From the NCBI GenBank assembly GCA_023664325.1, contig JAMPFS010000013.1, positions 1 to 60,134 on the forward strand: DNA of 60,134 nt. Reading direction: 5' to 3'. Position numbers and translations under genes: made by a program. Positions within the stretch are counted from its first letter, which is position 1. Each line of letters starts with the position of its first letter. Shown here one piece after another: positions 16,774 to 25,065 of this stretch. Origin of the DNA: Clostridium sp. GTDB taxonomy: Bacteria > Bacillota > Clostridia > Lachnospirales > Lachnospiraceae. The notes beneath the pieces were generated by a model. The model was not told where the DNA came from. It worked only from the letters and a program-made list of their open reading frames with translations, and searched no databases.

Positions 16774-18075
16774 ATGAAGAAGATAAACAGGATGATTTTT
16801 CTGGCTGTGCTGTCTTTTATCCTGCTGATGAGTGTGGTCAATATTTCTCTTTCAGGGAAAAGCCTTCGGCAGGAGGATCGGGCATACAGGGTATCCATGA
16901 ATCGCATAGAGAAGGAAGCCATCTTATTTGAACGGGAAAAGCAGAGGGCGCCGGAAAATCTTGGGGAGCTTATGCAGTATGCGGGTGTGGAAGAATATCC
17001 GCAGATCACCGGTCTGTATGCGATGGCGCAGGATAGTGATACGGAAGAAGTGGCACGCTTTTTAGAGGAGAAAGCAGCGTATTATGCCGTGTTTGCCACG
17101 GAAAACAATTATTACAAGGTCACATATGTACTGGAAGAGCCGGGCAGGGTGCAAACGCTTGTACTCGTCAACGGAATTAGTTTTGTCATGCTGGCGGTTG
17201 TGCTGGCAGTCCTCCTCTATATCAGGCAGAAGATTTTACTGCCGTTTTACCGGCTTTCCGACATTCCGTTTGAGCTTGCCAAAGGGAACCTGACGATACC
17301 GCTTTTGGAAAACAAAAACCGTTTTTTTGGCAGGTTTGTCTGGGGACTTAATCTGCTGCGGGAGAATTTAGAGGAGTCGAAGATGCGGGAATTGGAGCTG
17401 CAAAAAGAGAAAAAGGTGTTGCTGTTAGCCTTATCCCATGACATCAAAACCCCATTAAGCGGGATTAAGCTGTATGCGAAGGCACTCAGTAAAAACCTTT
17501 ATAAAGACGAGAGCAGAAAGAAAGAGATTGCGGAAAATATTAGTGACAAGGCAGATGAAATCGAAGGGTATATTTCGGAGATTGTCAAGGCATCAAATGA
17601 AGATTTTCTGCATTTTGAGGTAAACAACGGGGAAGTCTATATTGCGGAAGTATTGGAAGCGGTTCGGGAATATTATGAAGATAAAATGGCATTAAACCAG
17701 ATTGAATTTGCGGTAGGGGCTTACAAAAACTGCCTGGTTTACGGTGATAAGGAACGTCTGATCGAGGTTTTGCAGAATATTATTGAAAATGCGATCAAAT
17801 ATGGAGACGGCAAGAAGGTCTGGCTGGAAATTGACCGGCAGGAGGAAGAATATAAGATTTTGGTGTACAATACAGGCTGTCTGCTGCCGGATAGAGAGGT
17901 CTGCCATATTTTTGACAGCTTTTTCAGAGGCAGCAATGTGGGGAACAAACCGGGGAGCGGTCTCGGGCTTTATATTTGCAGGCAGCTTATGCATTTGATG
18001 GAGGGAGAGGTGACTGCCGCACTGCGCACAGAAGAAGCGGTGATGGTGGTTTCCGTGGTTGTGCATACGGTGTAA
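16774..18075 (+). CDS. Sensor histidine kinase of the FtsX-ABC module
   Basis: A 433-residue membrane kinase: helix 1 at ~7-26 (MIFLAVLSFILLMSVVNISL), an external region of ~95 residues, helix 2 at ~127-150, HAMP-like linker, HisKA with LSHDIKTPLSGIKLYAKAL (His ~223), N box NIIENAIKYGDG and G2 GSGLGLYIC. The external loop is larger than that of Bce-type intramembrane-sensing kinases, so it may sense a ligand directly. Partner of the OmpR-type regulator just upstream. Confidence 0.92.
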   Translation: MKKINRMIFLAVLSFILLMSVVNISLSGKSLRQEDRAYRVSMNRIEKEAILFEREKQRAPENLGELMQYAGVEEYPQITGLYAMAQDSDTEEVARFLEEKAAYYAVFATENNYYKVTYVLEEPGRVQTLVLVNGISFVMLAVVLAVLLYIRQKILLPFYRLSDIPFELAKGNLTIPLLENKNRFFGRFVWGLNLLRENLEESKMRELELQKEKKVLLLALSHDIKTPLSGIKLYAKALSKNLYKDESRKKEIAENISDKADEIEGYISEIVKASNEDFLHFEVNNGEVYIAEVLEAVREYYEDKMALNQIEFAVGAYKNCLVYGDKERLIEVLQNIIENAIKYGDGKKVWLEIDRQEEEYKILVYNTGCLLPDREVCHIFDSFFRGSNVGNKPGSGLGLYICRQLMHLMEGEVTAALRTEEAVMVVSVVVHTV

Positions 18076-18108
18076 ATATTTGGTTTGTTACCCGTGTGCA
18101 ACAAAGAT

Positions 18109-18138
18109 TTGACGAACACACTGTATGAATGGTATTAT
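18109..18138 (+). promoter_or_regulatory. Candidate promoter for the YjbR/membrane-protein genes
   Basis: TTGACG (18109-18114), 18-base spacer, TATTAT (18133-18138). Lies between the kinase stop and the next ATG at 18188, giving a short leader. Confidence 0.5.
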
Positions 18139-18187
18139 TTGGGAAACAAAGCGGAGAGTATGGCAATACAGAGGTGGTGAGGAAAGC

Positions 18188-18586
18188 ATGGATAAACAGG
18201 CGGATTTACAGGGGATGCGGACAAGGCAGGACGTCATCCAATTTTGCAGTATTTTTTCGGATATTATTGAGGATTATCCGTTTCATGATACCAACTGGAC
18301 GTTGATGCGCCATAAACAGAATAAAAAAACCTTTGTCTGCATCTATGAGCGGCAGGGGAATATCTGGCTGAACGTGAAATGTGATATAGAGTGGCGGGAT
18401 TTCTGGCGGAGCGCATTTGATGCCGTGGTGCCGGCATACCACATGAACAAGGAACACTGGAATTCCATTATTTTAGACGGAACCGTGCCGGATGCAGATG
18501 TAAAGCGGATGATCGGGGAGAGCTACGACCTTACGAAACCGAAAAGGAGAGGAGTGTCGGAGCATGACAAAAATAAAGTACGATAA
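18188..18586 (+). CDS. MmcQ/YjbR-family protein
   Basis: A 132-residue protein of the MmcQ/YjbR fold (cyclic-diGMP-like DNA-binding, 'double wing' type; cellular role poorly known). Recognisable elements are the early region ending PFHDTNWTLMRHKQNKKTF, the VKCDIEWRDFWRS segment and the family hallmark AYHMNKEHWNSIILDGTVPD followed by IGESYDL. ATG at 18188 follows GGTGGTGAGGAAAGC; the frame is open from 18125 but without a ribosome site. The stop overlaps the next gene's start by 23 bases. Confidence 0.85.
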   Translation: MDKQADLQGMRTRQDVIQFCSIFSDIIEDYPFHDTNWTLMRHKQNKKTFVCIYERQGNIWLNVKCDIEWRDFWRSAFDAVVPAYHMNKEHWNSIILDGTVPDADVKRMIGESYDLTKPKRRGVSEHDKNKVR

Positions 18587-19268
18587 AAGAGATAAGAGAT
18601 TGTGTGGCAGGGCTGCCGCAGTGTTCTCGGTACTCGCCGTGCTTGACGGGTGCATGCTGTATTTTGGGGAGCAAATTATGTGGCATTTTCCGGTTGGTGT
18701 CGAGGTTATGTTTGTCTGCGCCTTTTATCCATTGATGATACTTGCTGCCGGTTTATGGGTGGGTTTTATGGATGCAGTGCTTTATTTAAAAAGGCTTCAG
18801 AACTATGGTTATGAAGTGCCGGAAGATAAACGGCAGTTTGGCAGGGATTTGGAAAAGCTTCCGGTGACCGGACATGCGGTTAAGATGTTTTCCGGTAAGA
18901 ATGCCGGCAGCATTGCATTGACGGTTTTAACCGGTGTGATTACCATCGGTTTGATGATTTATGATGTGTATTTTTGGTACCGGTATTCCGCTTTGGGAGA
19001 AGATATCCGGTTTTTTGAGGGAATGTTGGTTTTTGGCACGGTGATATGGCTGATTCAGGGGATTTTCTATGCAAGGCAGATATCGAACCGGAAATATAAG
19101 TATGATGTGGAAGTTGACCATAGCCGGAAAAACAGAAGAAACCTGATTGGCGGAATTGCGGAAATCATCGTGCTGCTCGCATTTACACTGCTTGCCACCG
19201 AATTGATTCATAATACCGTGCAGTATATGTTGAAGGCAGGAGTACAAATAAATATTGACAAAGCATGA
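18564..19268 (+). CDS. Hypothetical four-helix membrane protein
   Basis: A 234-residue protein, unknown family. Hydrophobic segments at about 15-35 (AAAVFSVLAVLDGCMLYF), 43-70 (VEVMFVCAFYPLMILAAGLWVG), 118-137 (IALTVLTGVITIGLMIYDVYF), 150-168 (LVFGTVIWLIQGIFYA) and 195-215 (LIGGIAEIIVLLAFTLLAT). No transporter or enzyme motif. ATG at 18564 lies inside the end of the YjbR gene, with GGAGAGGAG upstream, so the two are translationally coupled. The promoter of the next genes starts within its last codons. Confidence 0.7.
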   Translation: MTKIKYDKRDKRLCGRAAAVFSVLAVLDGCMLYFGEQIMWHFPVGVEVMFVCAFYPLMILAAGLWVGFMDAVLYLKRLQNYGYEVPEDKRQFGRDLEKLPVTGHAVKMFSGKNAGSIALTVLTGVITIGLMIYDVYFWYRYSALGEDIRFFEGMLVFGTVIWLIQGIFYARQISNRKYKYDVEVDHSRKNRRNLIGGIAEIIVLLAFTLLATELIHNTVQYMLKAGVQINIDKA

Positions 19269-19283
19269 TCTTTCATATATTAT
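19255..19283 (+). promoter_or_regulatory. Sigma-A promoter of the MqsR-like/Panacea pair
   Basis: TTGACA (19255-19260), 17-base spacer, TATTAT (19278-19283; an overlapping TATAAT begins at 19281). It lies within the last codons of the upstream gene. Transcription from about 19290 rules out translation from the earlier ATG at 19285 and favours the TTG at 19333. Confidence 0.75.
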
Positions 19284-19332
19284 AATGATAGAAAAAACCA
19301 GAAATCCTATCATCAATGCGGAGGATAATTTA

Positions 19333-19719
19333 TTGGATATAACATTACAGGACATTGAGGCATATCTTGCGGAGGCAAAGGATGCCATAGTACATTGCAG
19401 ATATCGAATTGAGCGGAATAATCAGCGTCAGGACAATTTAGATTTGTTCTTAAATTATATAATTGATGAAGCGAAAGCAAAAGAAATTCTATTAAGTCTT
19501 ACCGTAACAGATTTTTCAGAAGTACTAAGAAATGAGCATAAAGGCTATGAACATGAGTTGTTATACGTTTTTGGCAAGGACGTAGCACTGTTGGAAAGGA
19601 GCGGTACAAAGGAGAAGACGGTTTCCCTGTATATTAAGTTTAACAAGCTGGGAAATCGTTTTGTTATTGTAATTTCATTTCACGAGCAGAGATATCCACT
19701 ACAATATTATTTTAAATGA
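19333..19719 (+). CDS. Probable MqsR-like toxin (RelE/MqsR fold mRNA interferase)
   Basis: About 128 residues. TTG at 19333 has GGAGG at 19319-19323 and sits ~40 bases after the predicted transcription start. The C-terminal two-thirds follows the MqsR plan: helical ILLSLTVTDFSEVL, a central VFGKDVALLER strand region, KTVSLYIKFNKLGN and the final RFVIVISFHE strand. MqsR toxins are ribosome-independent mRNA endonucleases. The adjacent gene encodes an antitoxin starting with an MqsA-type zinc-ribbon, 27 bases downstream, which supports the call. Overall identity to classical MqsR is clearly low, and the ~40-residue N-terminal extension is unusual, so other RelE-superfamily folds are possible. 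Confidence 0.6.
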   Translation: MDITLQDIEAYLAEAKDAIVHCRYRIERNNQRQDNLDLFLNYIIDEAKAKEILLSLTVTDFSEVLRNEHKGYEHELLYVFGKDVALLERSGTKEKTVSLYIKFNKLGNRFVIVISFHEQRYPLQYYFK

Positions 19720-19746
19720 GTTAATGGAAAATAGGAGGGAAATAAA

Positions 19747-20757
19747 ATGACGGAAAAAGCAAGAAAGGATTTCTGTATAGAATGTAGGAAGGATACGGAA
19801 TATATTTTGCAACAGAGACTGATTGTGAAAATGATTAAGGAAAAGCAATATTTTTTTAATATTACAGTTGCCGTCTGCGCAGAGTGTGGTGAAGAAATGA
19901 GTATTCCGGGGCTTATCGACAAAAATGTCGGTGAGATTGATGAGCAGTACCGTGAGGAAGAAGGTATTGTTACTATAGAGGACATAGAAAAACTGATGAA
20001 AATATATAAAATTGGAAAAGCTCCGTTGTCGCTTGCGCTAGGATTTGGCGAGGTGACCATTACCAGATATCTGGCGGGACAGATTCCGTCTAAGGAATAC
20101 TCCGATGTTATGCGGGCGGCACTGTCCTCTCCGGCATATATGAAGAGGCTTCTCATCGAAAACAGAGATAAAATTGCTGATACGGCATATCATAAGACAA
20201 TGACTGCGGCGATGCAGCTGGAAAATCTCTTTTCCGTGTCTGAAAAGATGCTGCGGGTGATTTCCTATGTATTTGAAAGCTTAGAGGAAGTTACACCGCT
20301 GATGCTTCAGAAGCTTCTTTATTTTATTCAGGGTGTTTATCAGGCATTATATGGTCAGCCTATGTTTATCGAGGACTGTGCAGCATGGGTTCATGGACCG
20401 GTATATCCTGCTGTGTATAACTTGTTTAGGGATTTTAAATATAATCCGATTGATGATGCCAGATTTGCTGTTCTTAAAGGGAAAGAAGACGAGTTGACGG
20501 CGGAAGAGAGGAAGGTTATTGATTTAGTGGTAAATACCTTTGGATTATATGGCGGCAAGGTTTTAGAACGGGTCACGCATAATGAGGCACCGTGGCAAAA
20601 TGCTAGAAAGGGATACGGTGATCAGATTCCGTCCACCGAGCTTCTTACAAAGGATAGTATCAAAGTTTATTATGAGATGATTCATGCAAAGTATGATATC
20701 AGCTCTGAGGAAGGCTTGAATAAATACATTTATGATATGTTAAATAAAGTTTCTTAG
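19747..20757 (+). CDS. Antitoxin: MqsA-type zinc ribbon + HTH + Panacea (DUF4065/SocA-like) domain
   Basis: A 336-residue protein in three parts. Residues 1-65: two CxxC pairs (FCIECRKD and AVCAECGEE), an MqsA-like zinc ribbon. Residues ~75-130: helix-turn-helix (IEKLMKIYKIGKAPLSLALG ... TITRYLAGQIPSKEY). Residues ~165-336: Panacea/DUF4065 domain with LQKLLYFIQGVYQALYGQPM, FIEDCAAWVHGPVYPAVYNLF and late APWQNARK. Panacea domains neutralise many unrelated toxins; HTH-containing versions also repress their operons. Zinc-ribbon-HTH-Panacea fits an autoregulating antitoxin for the upstream MqsR-like protein. ATG at 19747 follows ATAGGAGG. Confidence 0.85.
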   Translation: MTEKARKDFCIECRKDTEYILQQRLIVKMIKEKQYFFNITVAVCAECGEEMSIPGLIDKNVGEIDEQYREEEGIVTIEDIEKLMKIYKIGKAPLSLALGFGEVTITRYLAGQIPSKEYSDVMRAALSSPAYMKRLLIENRDKIADTAYHKTMTAAMQLENLFSVSEKMLRVISYVFESLEEVTPLMLQKLLYFIQGVYQALYGQPMFIEDCAAWVHGPVYPAVYNLFRDFKYNPIDDARFAVLKGKEDELTAEERKVIDLVVNTFGLYGGKVLERVTHNEAPWQNARKGYGDQIPSTELLTKDSIKVYYEMIHAKYDISSEEGLNKYIYDMLNKVS

Positions 20758-20814
20758 CATCAAGTTCAATCATATGCTAATAGAGCAGGTGAATACAGAT
20801 AAGGAGGGCAGTTC

Positions 20815-22695
20815 ATGGAAGCAGATATCAAATGGTTAGACCAGCCGGATGTATTTCGGGTGAATCAGGTTGCTGCGCACAGCGACCACCCATTTTACAG
20901 AAGCAGGGAAGAGTATGCGGACAAAAGAAATACGCTTAAGCAGAATTTGAACGGCACATGGCAGTTTTGCTATTCCGAAAATGCCAAAACGAGACCGAAG
21001 GATTTTTATAAAGTGGATTATGACAGCAGTCATTTTGGAACGATTCGTGTGCCGCAGCATATTGAGCTGGCAGGCTATGATACGATTCATTATATCAATA
21101 CCATGTATCCGTGGGAGGGAAAAATATACCGCCGTCCTGCCGGAACCCTTCCGGGGGTGACCGGAGAGGGAATGTTTAGTGAGGCGGATTATAACCCGGT
21201 TGGCTCCTATATCTGCCGGTTTGATCTTGAGGAGGGGCTTGCCGGGGGAGCAGTGCGCTTAAGTTTTGAAGGGGTAGAACAGGCAATGTATGTGTGGCTG
21301 AACGGTACGTTTGTCGGTTACGCGGAAGACAGCTTTACCGTATCAGAATTTGACATTTCCGCACTGGTGAAGGAAAAGGGAAATGTGCTGGCTGTAGAGG
21401 TACACAAAAGAAGCACGGCGGCATTTTTGGAGGATCAGGATTTTTTCCGTTTCTTTGGTATTTTCCGGGACGTTCATTTATATGGGCTGCCAAAAACCCA
21501 TGTGGAGGATGTGTGGATTCGGCCGCAATATAACCCGGCAAATCAGCAGGGGCAGATTGATGTGCAGTTGAAGCTGTGCGGCTATCTGGCGGAAGGAACG
21601 GTACGCGCTGGCGTATACGATGGGGAACGCTGCCTGTTTCAACAGACTTGTGAACTGTCAGAGAATATAAAGATAAACGGCAGTTTATCGGAAAAAGTGG
21701 CTTTCTGGGATGCAGGGCAGCCGTATTTATACAGAGTAGAAATAGAGGTATTGGACGGCGATGGGAAACTGGTAGAATTTATCCCGTATCAGACAGGCTT
21801 CCGCAGGATTGAAATCCGCAGCAAAGTGATGTATCTGAACAATCAAAGGCTGATTTTAAACGGTGTCAACCGCCATGAGTGGAGCGCTGATTCCGGGCGC
21901 TGTATCACGGAACAGGAGGAGGAGCGGGATATTGCATGTATGAAGAGAAACAGCATAAATGCGGTTCGGACATGCCACTATCCGGATCGGATTTCCTGGT
22001 ATTACCGATGTGACGAGGCAGGGATTTATGTGATGTCGGAGACCAATTTGGAGGCGCATGGTTCCTGGCAGAAAATGGGGCGTATTGAACCTTCGTGGAA
22101 TGTACCCGGTGATGTGTCTTTATGGCAGGCGGCAGTGCTTGACCGGGCAAGGACTCATTTTGAATGTTTGAAAAACCATGTTTCGATCCTGTTCTGGTCG
22201 TTGGGAAATGAATCCTATGCCGGTGAAGTGCTTCGGGAAATGAATGCATTTTATAAAAATGCTGACCCGGGACGTCTGGTGCATTATGAGGGTGTTTCGG
22301 CAAACCGGAAATATGAGGCGGCAATATCGGATATCGAAAGCCGCATGTACGCAAAGCCGGAGGAGGTTGTGGAATATCTGGAAAATAATCCGCAAAAGCC
22401 CTATATCCTTTGCGAATACATGCATGACATGGGCAATTCCTTAGGAGGGCTTGGCTCGTATATGGAACTGTTAGACCGCTATGAGATGTATCAGGGCGGA
22501 TTTATCTGGGATTATATTGACCAGGCGCTCTGGGTATATGACGAGGTGGCAAAGAAACGGGTGCTCCGCTATGGCGGGGATTTTGATGACCGTCCTTCCG
22601 ATTATGAATTTTCCGCTAACGGATTATTGTTTGCAGACAGAACAGAGAAACCGGCAATGCAGGAGGTGGCATATTATTATGGAAAATACAGATAA
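20815..22695 (+). CDS. lacL: Beta-galactosidase large subunit LacL (GH2)
   Basis: A 626-residue glycoside hydrolase family 2 protein carrying the sugar-binding, Ig-like and TIM-barrel domains. Acid/base Glu466 lies in SLGNESYAGE and nucleophile Glu534 in LCEYMHDMGNS; GVNRHEWSADSGR is the usual LacZ motif before the barrel. It stops at about 60% of LacZ length; the missing C-terminal domains are encoded by lacM, which begins 17 bases before the lacL stop in another frame. This size and overlap match the heterodimeric LacLM enzymes of lactobacilli, so it is probably a genuine two-subunit enzyme, not a frameshifted lacZ. Hydrolyses lactose or other beta-galactosides in the cytoplasm. AAGGAGG precedes the ATG. 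No dedicated transporter or regulator is adjacent. Confidence 0.9.
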   Translation: MEADIKWLDQPDVFRVNQVAAHSDHPFYRSREEYADKRNTLKQNLNGTWQFCYSENAKTRPKDFYKVDYDSSHFGTIRVPQHIELAGYDTIHYINTMYPWEGKIYRRPAGTLPGVTGEGMFSEADYNPVGSYICRFDLEEGLAGGAVRLSFEGVEQAMYVWLNGTFVGYAEDSFTVSEFDISALVKEKGNVLAVEVHKRSTAAFLEDQDFFRFFGIFRDVHLYGLPKTHVEDVWIRPQYNPANQQGQIDVQLKLCGYLAEGTVRAGVYDGERCLFQQTCELSENIKINGSLSEKVAFWDAGQPYLYRVEIEVLDGDGKLVEFIPYQTGFRRIEIRSKVMYLNNQRLILNGVNRHEWSADSGRCITEQEEERDIACMKRNSINAVRTCHYPDRISWYYRCDEAGIYVMSETNLEAHGSWQKMGRIEPSWNVPGDVSLWQAAVLDRARTHFECLKNHVSILFWSLGNESYAGEVLREMNAFYKNADPGRLVHYEGVSANRKYEAAISDIESRMYAKPEEVVEYLENNPQKPYILCEYMHDMGNSLGGLGSYMELLDRYEMYQGGFIWDYIDQALWVYDEVAKKRVLRYGGDFDDRPSDYEFSANGLLFADRTEKPAMQEVAYYYGKYR

Positions 22696-23638
22696 AAAAC
22701 TTAGAATTGTATATGGTGATGTAACACTCGGACTGCATGGAAAAGATTTCAGCTATATATTTTCCTATCAGACCGGCGGGCTGGAATCTCTGGTCATACA
22801 GGGAAAAGAATGGCTTTACCGCACGCCGAAGCCGACCTTTTGGCGCGCCTTGACGGACAACGACCGGGGAAGCAGTTTTCAATATAAATCCGGCATGTGG
22901 CTGGGCGCGGATCTGTTTCTTCCCTGTAAGGAAATCGCAGTCAGCGTGGACGGCATGGAAATCGAGCTGCCGATTGCGCCGCATAATAATAAGTACAGTG
23001 AAAAGTCTTTTGCGCAAAGCGTGAAATTAACCTTTGCCTATGAGACCATTACCGTACCCTCGACCAATGTTTTCGTGGATTACTGTGTAAATGCGGCAGG
23101 GAGGATTCATGTGGATATGCGCTATCAGGGAAAGGCAGGCCTGCCGGGGCTTCCGGCATTTGGCATGCGTTTTGTGATGCCGACCAAAGCGGCAGGCTAC
23201 CGCTATGAAGGTCTTTCCGGTGAAACGTATCCGGACCGGAAAGCGGGATCCAGTCGGGGGATTTTTGAGGTGGAAGGGCTTCCGGTGACACCATACCTTG
23301 TCCCGCAGGAATGCGGCATGCATGTGGACACGAAATGGGTGGCGGTTTACCGGGATACGGTGCTCGATAACCGGCAAAGAGAGGTTTCTAAGACGGGGCT
23401 TCGCTTTGAAGCAGTGGAAGGCGTGTTTGGCTTTTCCTGTCTGCCTTTTACCGCAGAGGAATTGGAAAACGCAACCCATCAGGAAGAACTGCCGCCGGAG
23501 CGCAGAACCGTACTCTGTATTATGGGCGCGGTGCGCGGCGTAGGCGGGATTGACAGCTGGGGGACGGACATTGAGGAGGCTTACCGGATTGATGCCGAAA
23601 AGGATATCGCTTTTTCGTTTGATGTATTTGGAGATTGA
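22679..23638 (+). CDS. lacM: Beta-galactosidase small subunit LacM (beta-galactosidase small chain)
   Basis: A 319-residue protein matching the C-terminal 'small chain' domain of GH2 beta-galactosidases (Bgal_small_N): FSYIFSYQTGGLESLVIQG, TFWRALTDNDRGSSF, then GLPAFGMRFVMP, RYEGLSGETYPDRK and GIDSWGTD near the end. ATG at 22679 has AGGAGG at 22661-22666 inside the lacL coding region, giving an independent ribosome site and translational coupling. Length is that of known LacM subunits. It completes the active site of LacL and is required for activity in known LacLM enzymes. Confidence 0.9.
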   Translation: MENTDKKLRIVYGDVTLGLHGKDFSYIFSYQTGGLESLVIQGKEWLYRTPKPTFWRALTDNDRGSSFQYKSGMWLGADLFLPCKEIAVSVDGMEIELPIAPHNNKYSEKSFAQSVKLTFAYETITVPSTNVFVDYCVNAAGRIHVDMRYQGKAGLPGLPAFGMRFVMPTKAAGYRYEGLSGETYPDRKAGSSRGIFEVEGLPVTPYLVPQECGMHVDTKWVAVYRDTVLDNRQREVSKTGLRFEAVEGVFGFSCLPFTAEELENATHQEELPPERRTVLCIMGAVRGVGGIDSWGTDIEEAYRIDAEKDIAFSFDVFGD

Positions 23639-23724
23639 GGTTGGTGATTTTGGAAAATGATTTATTCCTATACAGGCAGCAATACTTGTATATATTATTT
23701 TTTTGATACCATAATAGAATAGAC

Positions 23725-23753
23725 TTTATACTTTAATTATGATATAGTATAAA
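23725..23753 (+). promoter_or_regulatory. Promoter of coiled-coil gene, copy 1
   Basis: TTTATA (23725-23730), 17-base spacer, TATAAA (23748-23753). Nearly the same sequence stands at 29555-29583 before the paralogous gene, which supports its being functional. Confidence 0.6.
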
Positions 23754-23806
23754 CACTTAAATAATGGGCAAATAGACATGGTAATGGTAATAAAGGTGGT
23801 GGGAAT

Positions 23807-24079
23807 ATGACGGATAATGAATTATTGCTTGCAATTTCTGATATATTAGACAATAAATTGAGATCGAATTTGGCGCCTGTTGAAAATAGATTGACTAATA
23901 TTGAATTAACACTTGAAAATAATATTTTACCCAGGTTACAGAATATTGAATCTTGTTACACATCTACATATGAGAGATATAAAAATTATGCAGAAAAGAT
24001 AGAATCTGCTTTTGCGGATATTGAAATTATGAAAAAAGTCATTGCAGAACACAGCGAAAAACTGCAAAAAATATCGTAG
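23807..24079 (+). CDS. Small coiled-coil protein, copy 1
   Basis: A 90-residue, charged, helical protein: MTDNELLLAISDILD, then heptad-like ENRLTNIELTLENN and the conserved core ILPRLQNIESCYTSTYERY, ending IAEHSEKLQKIS. No membrane segment, one cysteine. Strongly similar to the 89-residue product at 29637; core and both ends are nearly identical while the middle differs. Leader and promoter are also duplicated. I have no function; the heptads suggest oligomerisation or a partner-binding role. GGTGG lies before the ATG. Confidence 0.8.
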   Translation: MTDNELLLAISDILDNKLRSNLAPVENRLTNIELTLENNILPRLQNIESCYTSTYERYKNYAEKIESAFADIEIMKKVIAEHSEKLQKIS

Positions 24080-24081
24080 AT

Positions 24082-24231
24082 TTGCTGAAAGTGGCAGGCT
24101 ACTATGCGATTACAAATCATAATCTGGGGGCAGAAGAACTGTATGAAAACTGCCTGCCATATATTCCGGAGTATGGCGGACCAGAAATTGACGGTTCAAC
24201 AGGTTCAAGCTGGTTAAGGGAACGTGAGTAA
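24082..24231 (+). pseudogene. 3' remnant of an unrecognised gene
   Basis: Open frame without a start codon, reading DLLKVAGYYAITNHN...LGAEELYENCLPYIPEYGGP...SSWLRERE then stop. It sits directly behind the coiled-coil gene in a different frame and looks protein-like in composition, so it is probably the tail of a deleted gene. I do not recognise the family. Confidence 0.35.
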
Positions 24232-24256
24232 TAAAAAGAGAAATGCTATATAAGTA

Positions 24257-24305
24257 AAAGCAGGAGGGTATAACGGCATTCCCGTTCATTCCCCCTGCTT
24301 TTTTC
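24257..24305. terminator. Bidirectional intrinsic terminator
   Basis: AGCAGGAGGG (24259-24268) pairs with CCCCCTGCT (24291-24299), with an inner AACGG/CCGTT stem, followed by TTTTTT on the plus strand and TTTTA on the minus strand. It separates convergent units and includes the stop codon of the minus-strand response regulator. Confidence 0.75.
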
Positions 24306-24930
24306 CGGTCAGATAGTACACGGCAAGCGCAGTTCTGTGCGACAGGTTTTCCTTTGCCAGAATCGAGGTGATATAGTTTTTCACCGTGCCTTCCCCGATA
24401 AAAAGTTTACTGGCGATCTCGCGGTTGGAAAGCCCCTCGGCAACCGCCTGTATGATTTCCAACTCACGGGGGGAATATCCGTCCGCACAAAATCCCGTCG
24501 TTTTCATCTCTGTATTTTTGGCAAGCTGTTCGAGGATATTTTCCTCCATTACCCCTGTGCCGTAGTAGACCGATTTTATCGTCTGTTTCAAATGTTCCGG
24601 TGTATGGTTTTTAATCAGATAGCCTTTTGCACCGTAGTAAAGTGCCTGACGAACCAGCTCGTCATCATCAAAGGTCGTGAGAATCAGCACTTTGCCAAGC
24701 CCGTGTTCCGTGATCTGTTTTGTCGCCTCAATGCCGTCCATATCCGGCATCTGGATATCCATTAGAAATACGTCAGGAGGCGTTGCTTTTGCGAGTGCAA
24801 TCGCTTCCCCACCGTTAGCGGCACACCCCAGCACTTCAAAATCGTCATCTACCTCCAGAATAATCCGCATGCCGTCACGGACAAAATCGCTGTCATCTGC
24901 TATAATCACTTTAATTTTTTTCATATACAT
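24286..24930 (-). CDS. NarL/LuxR-family response regulator
   Basis: A 214-residue regulator: receiver (3-120) with IIADDSDFVRDG, acceptor Asp in VFLMDIQMPDMDGIEA (~55), Lys in GYLIKNH; LuxR-type HTH (~150-210) with YSPRELEIIQAVAEGLSNRE and GTVKNYITSIL. Last gene of the operon ABC ATPase-permease-permease-kinase-regulator. Receives phosphate from the HisKA_3 kinase upstream and probably controls the exporter genes. ATG at 24930 or 24924 (MKKIKV). Confidence 0.92.
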   Translation of the reverse strand: MYMKKIKVIIADDSDFVRDGMRIILEVDDDFEVLGCAANGGEAIALAKATPPDVFLMDIQMPDMDGIEATKQITEHGLGKVLILTTFDDDELVRQALYYGAKGYLIKNHTPEHLKQTIKSVYYGTGVMEENILEQLAKNTEMKTTGFCADGYSPRELEIIQAVAEGLSNREIASKLFIGEGTVKNYITSILAKENLSHRTALAVYYLTGKKQGE

Positions 24931-25065
24931 TTTCCCCCTGTCCTTAATGGCAATCCGATATCCGTGATACTGCCTGCCCCGTGAAATCTATCTGCCTATG
25001 CGTGGCTGCGCCGGTTGTTCAAACATTCTTTTGTTGACCGGCCCCTCTTGAATAGCAAATGTCCT

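Noticed and set aside
22481..22678. N-terminal 66 codons of the frame containing lacM
   Set aside because: Lies within lacL in another frame; LacM family starts at 22679 with its own AGGAGG.
20815..23638. Frameshifted lacZ pseudogene
   Set aside because: Sizes, overlap and internal ribosome site fit the LacL/LacM two-subunit enzyme.
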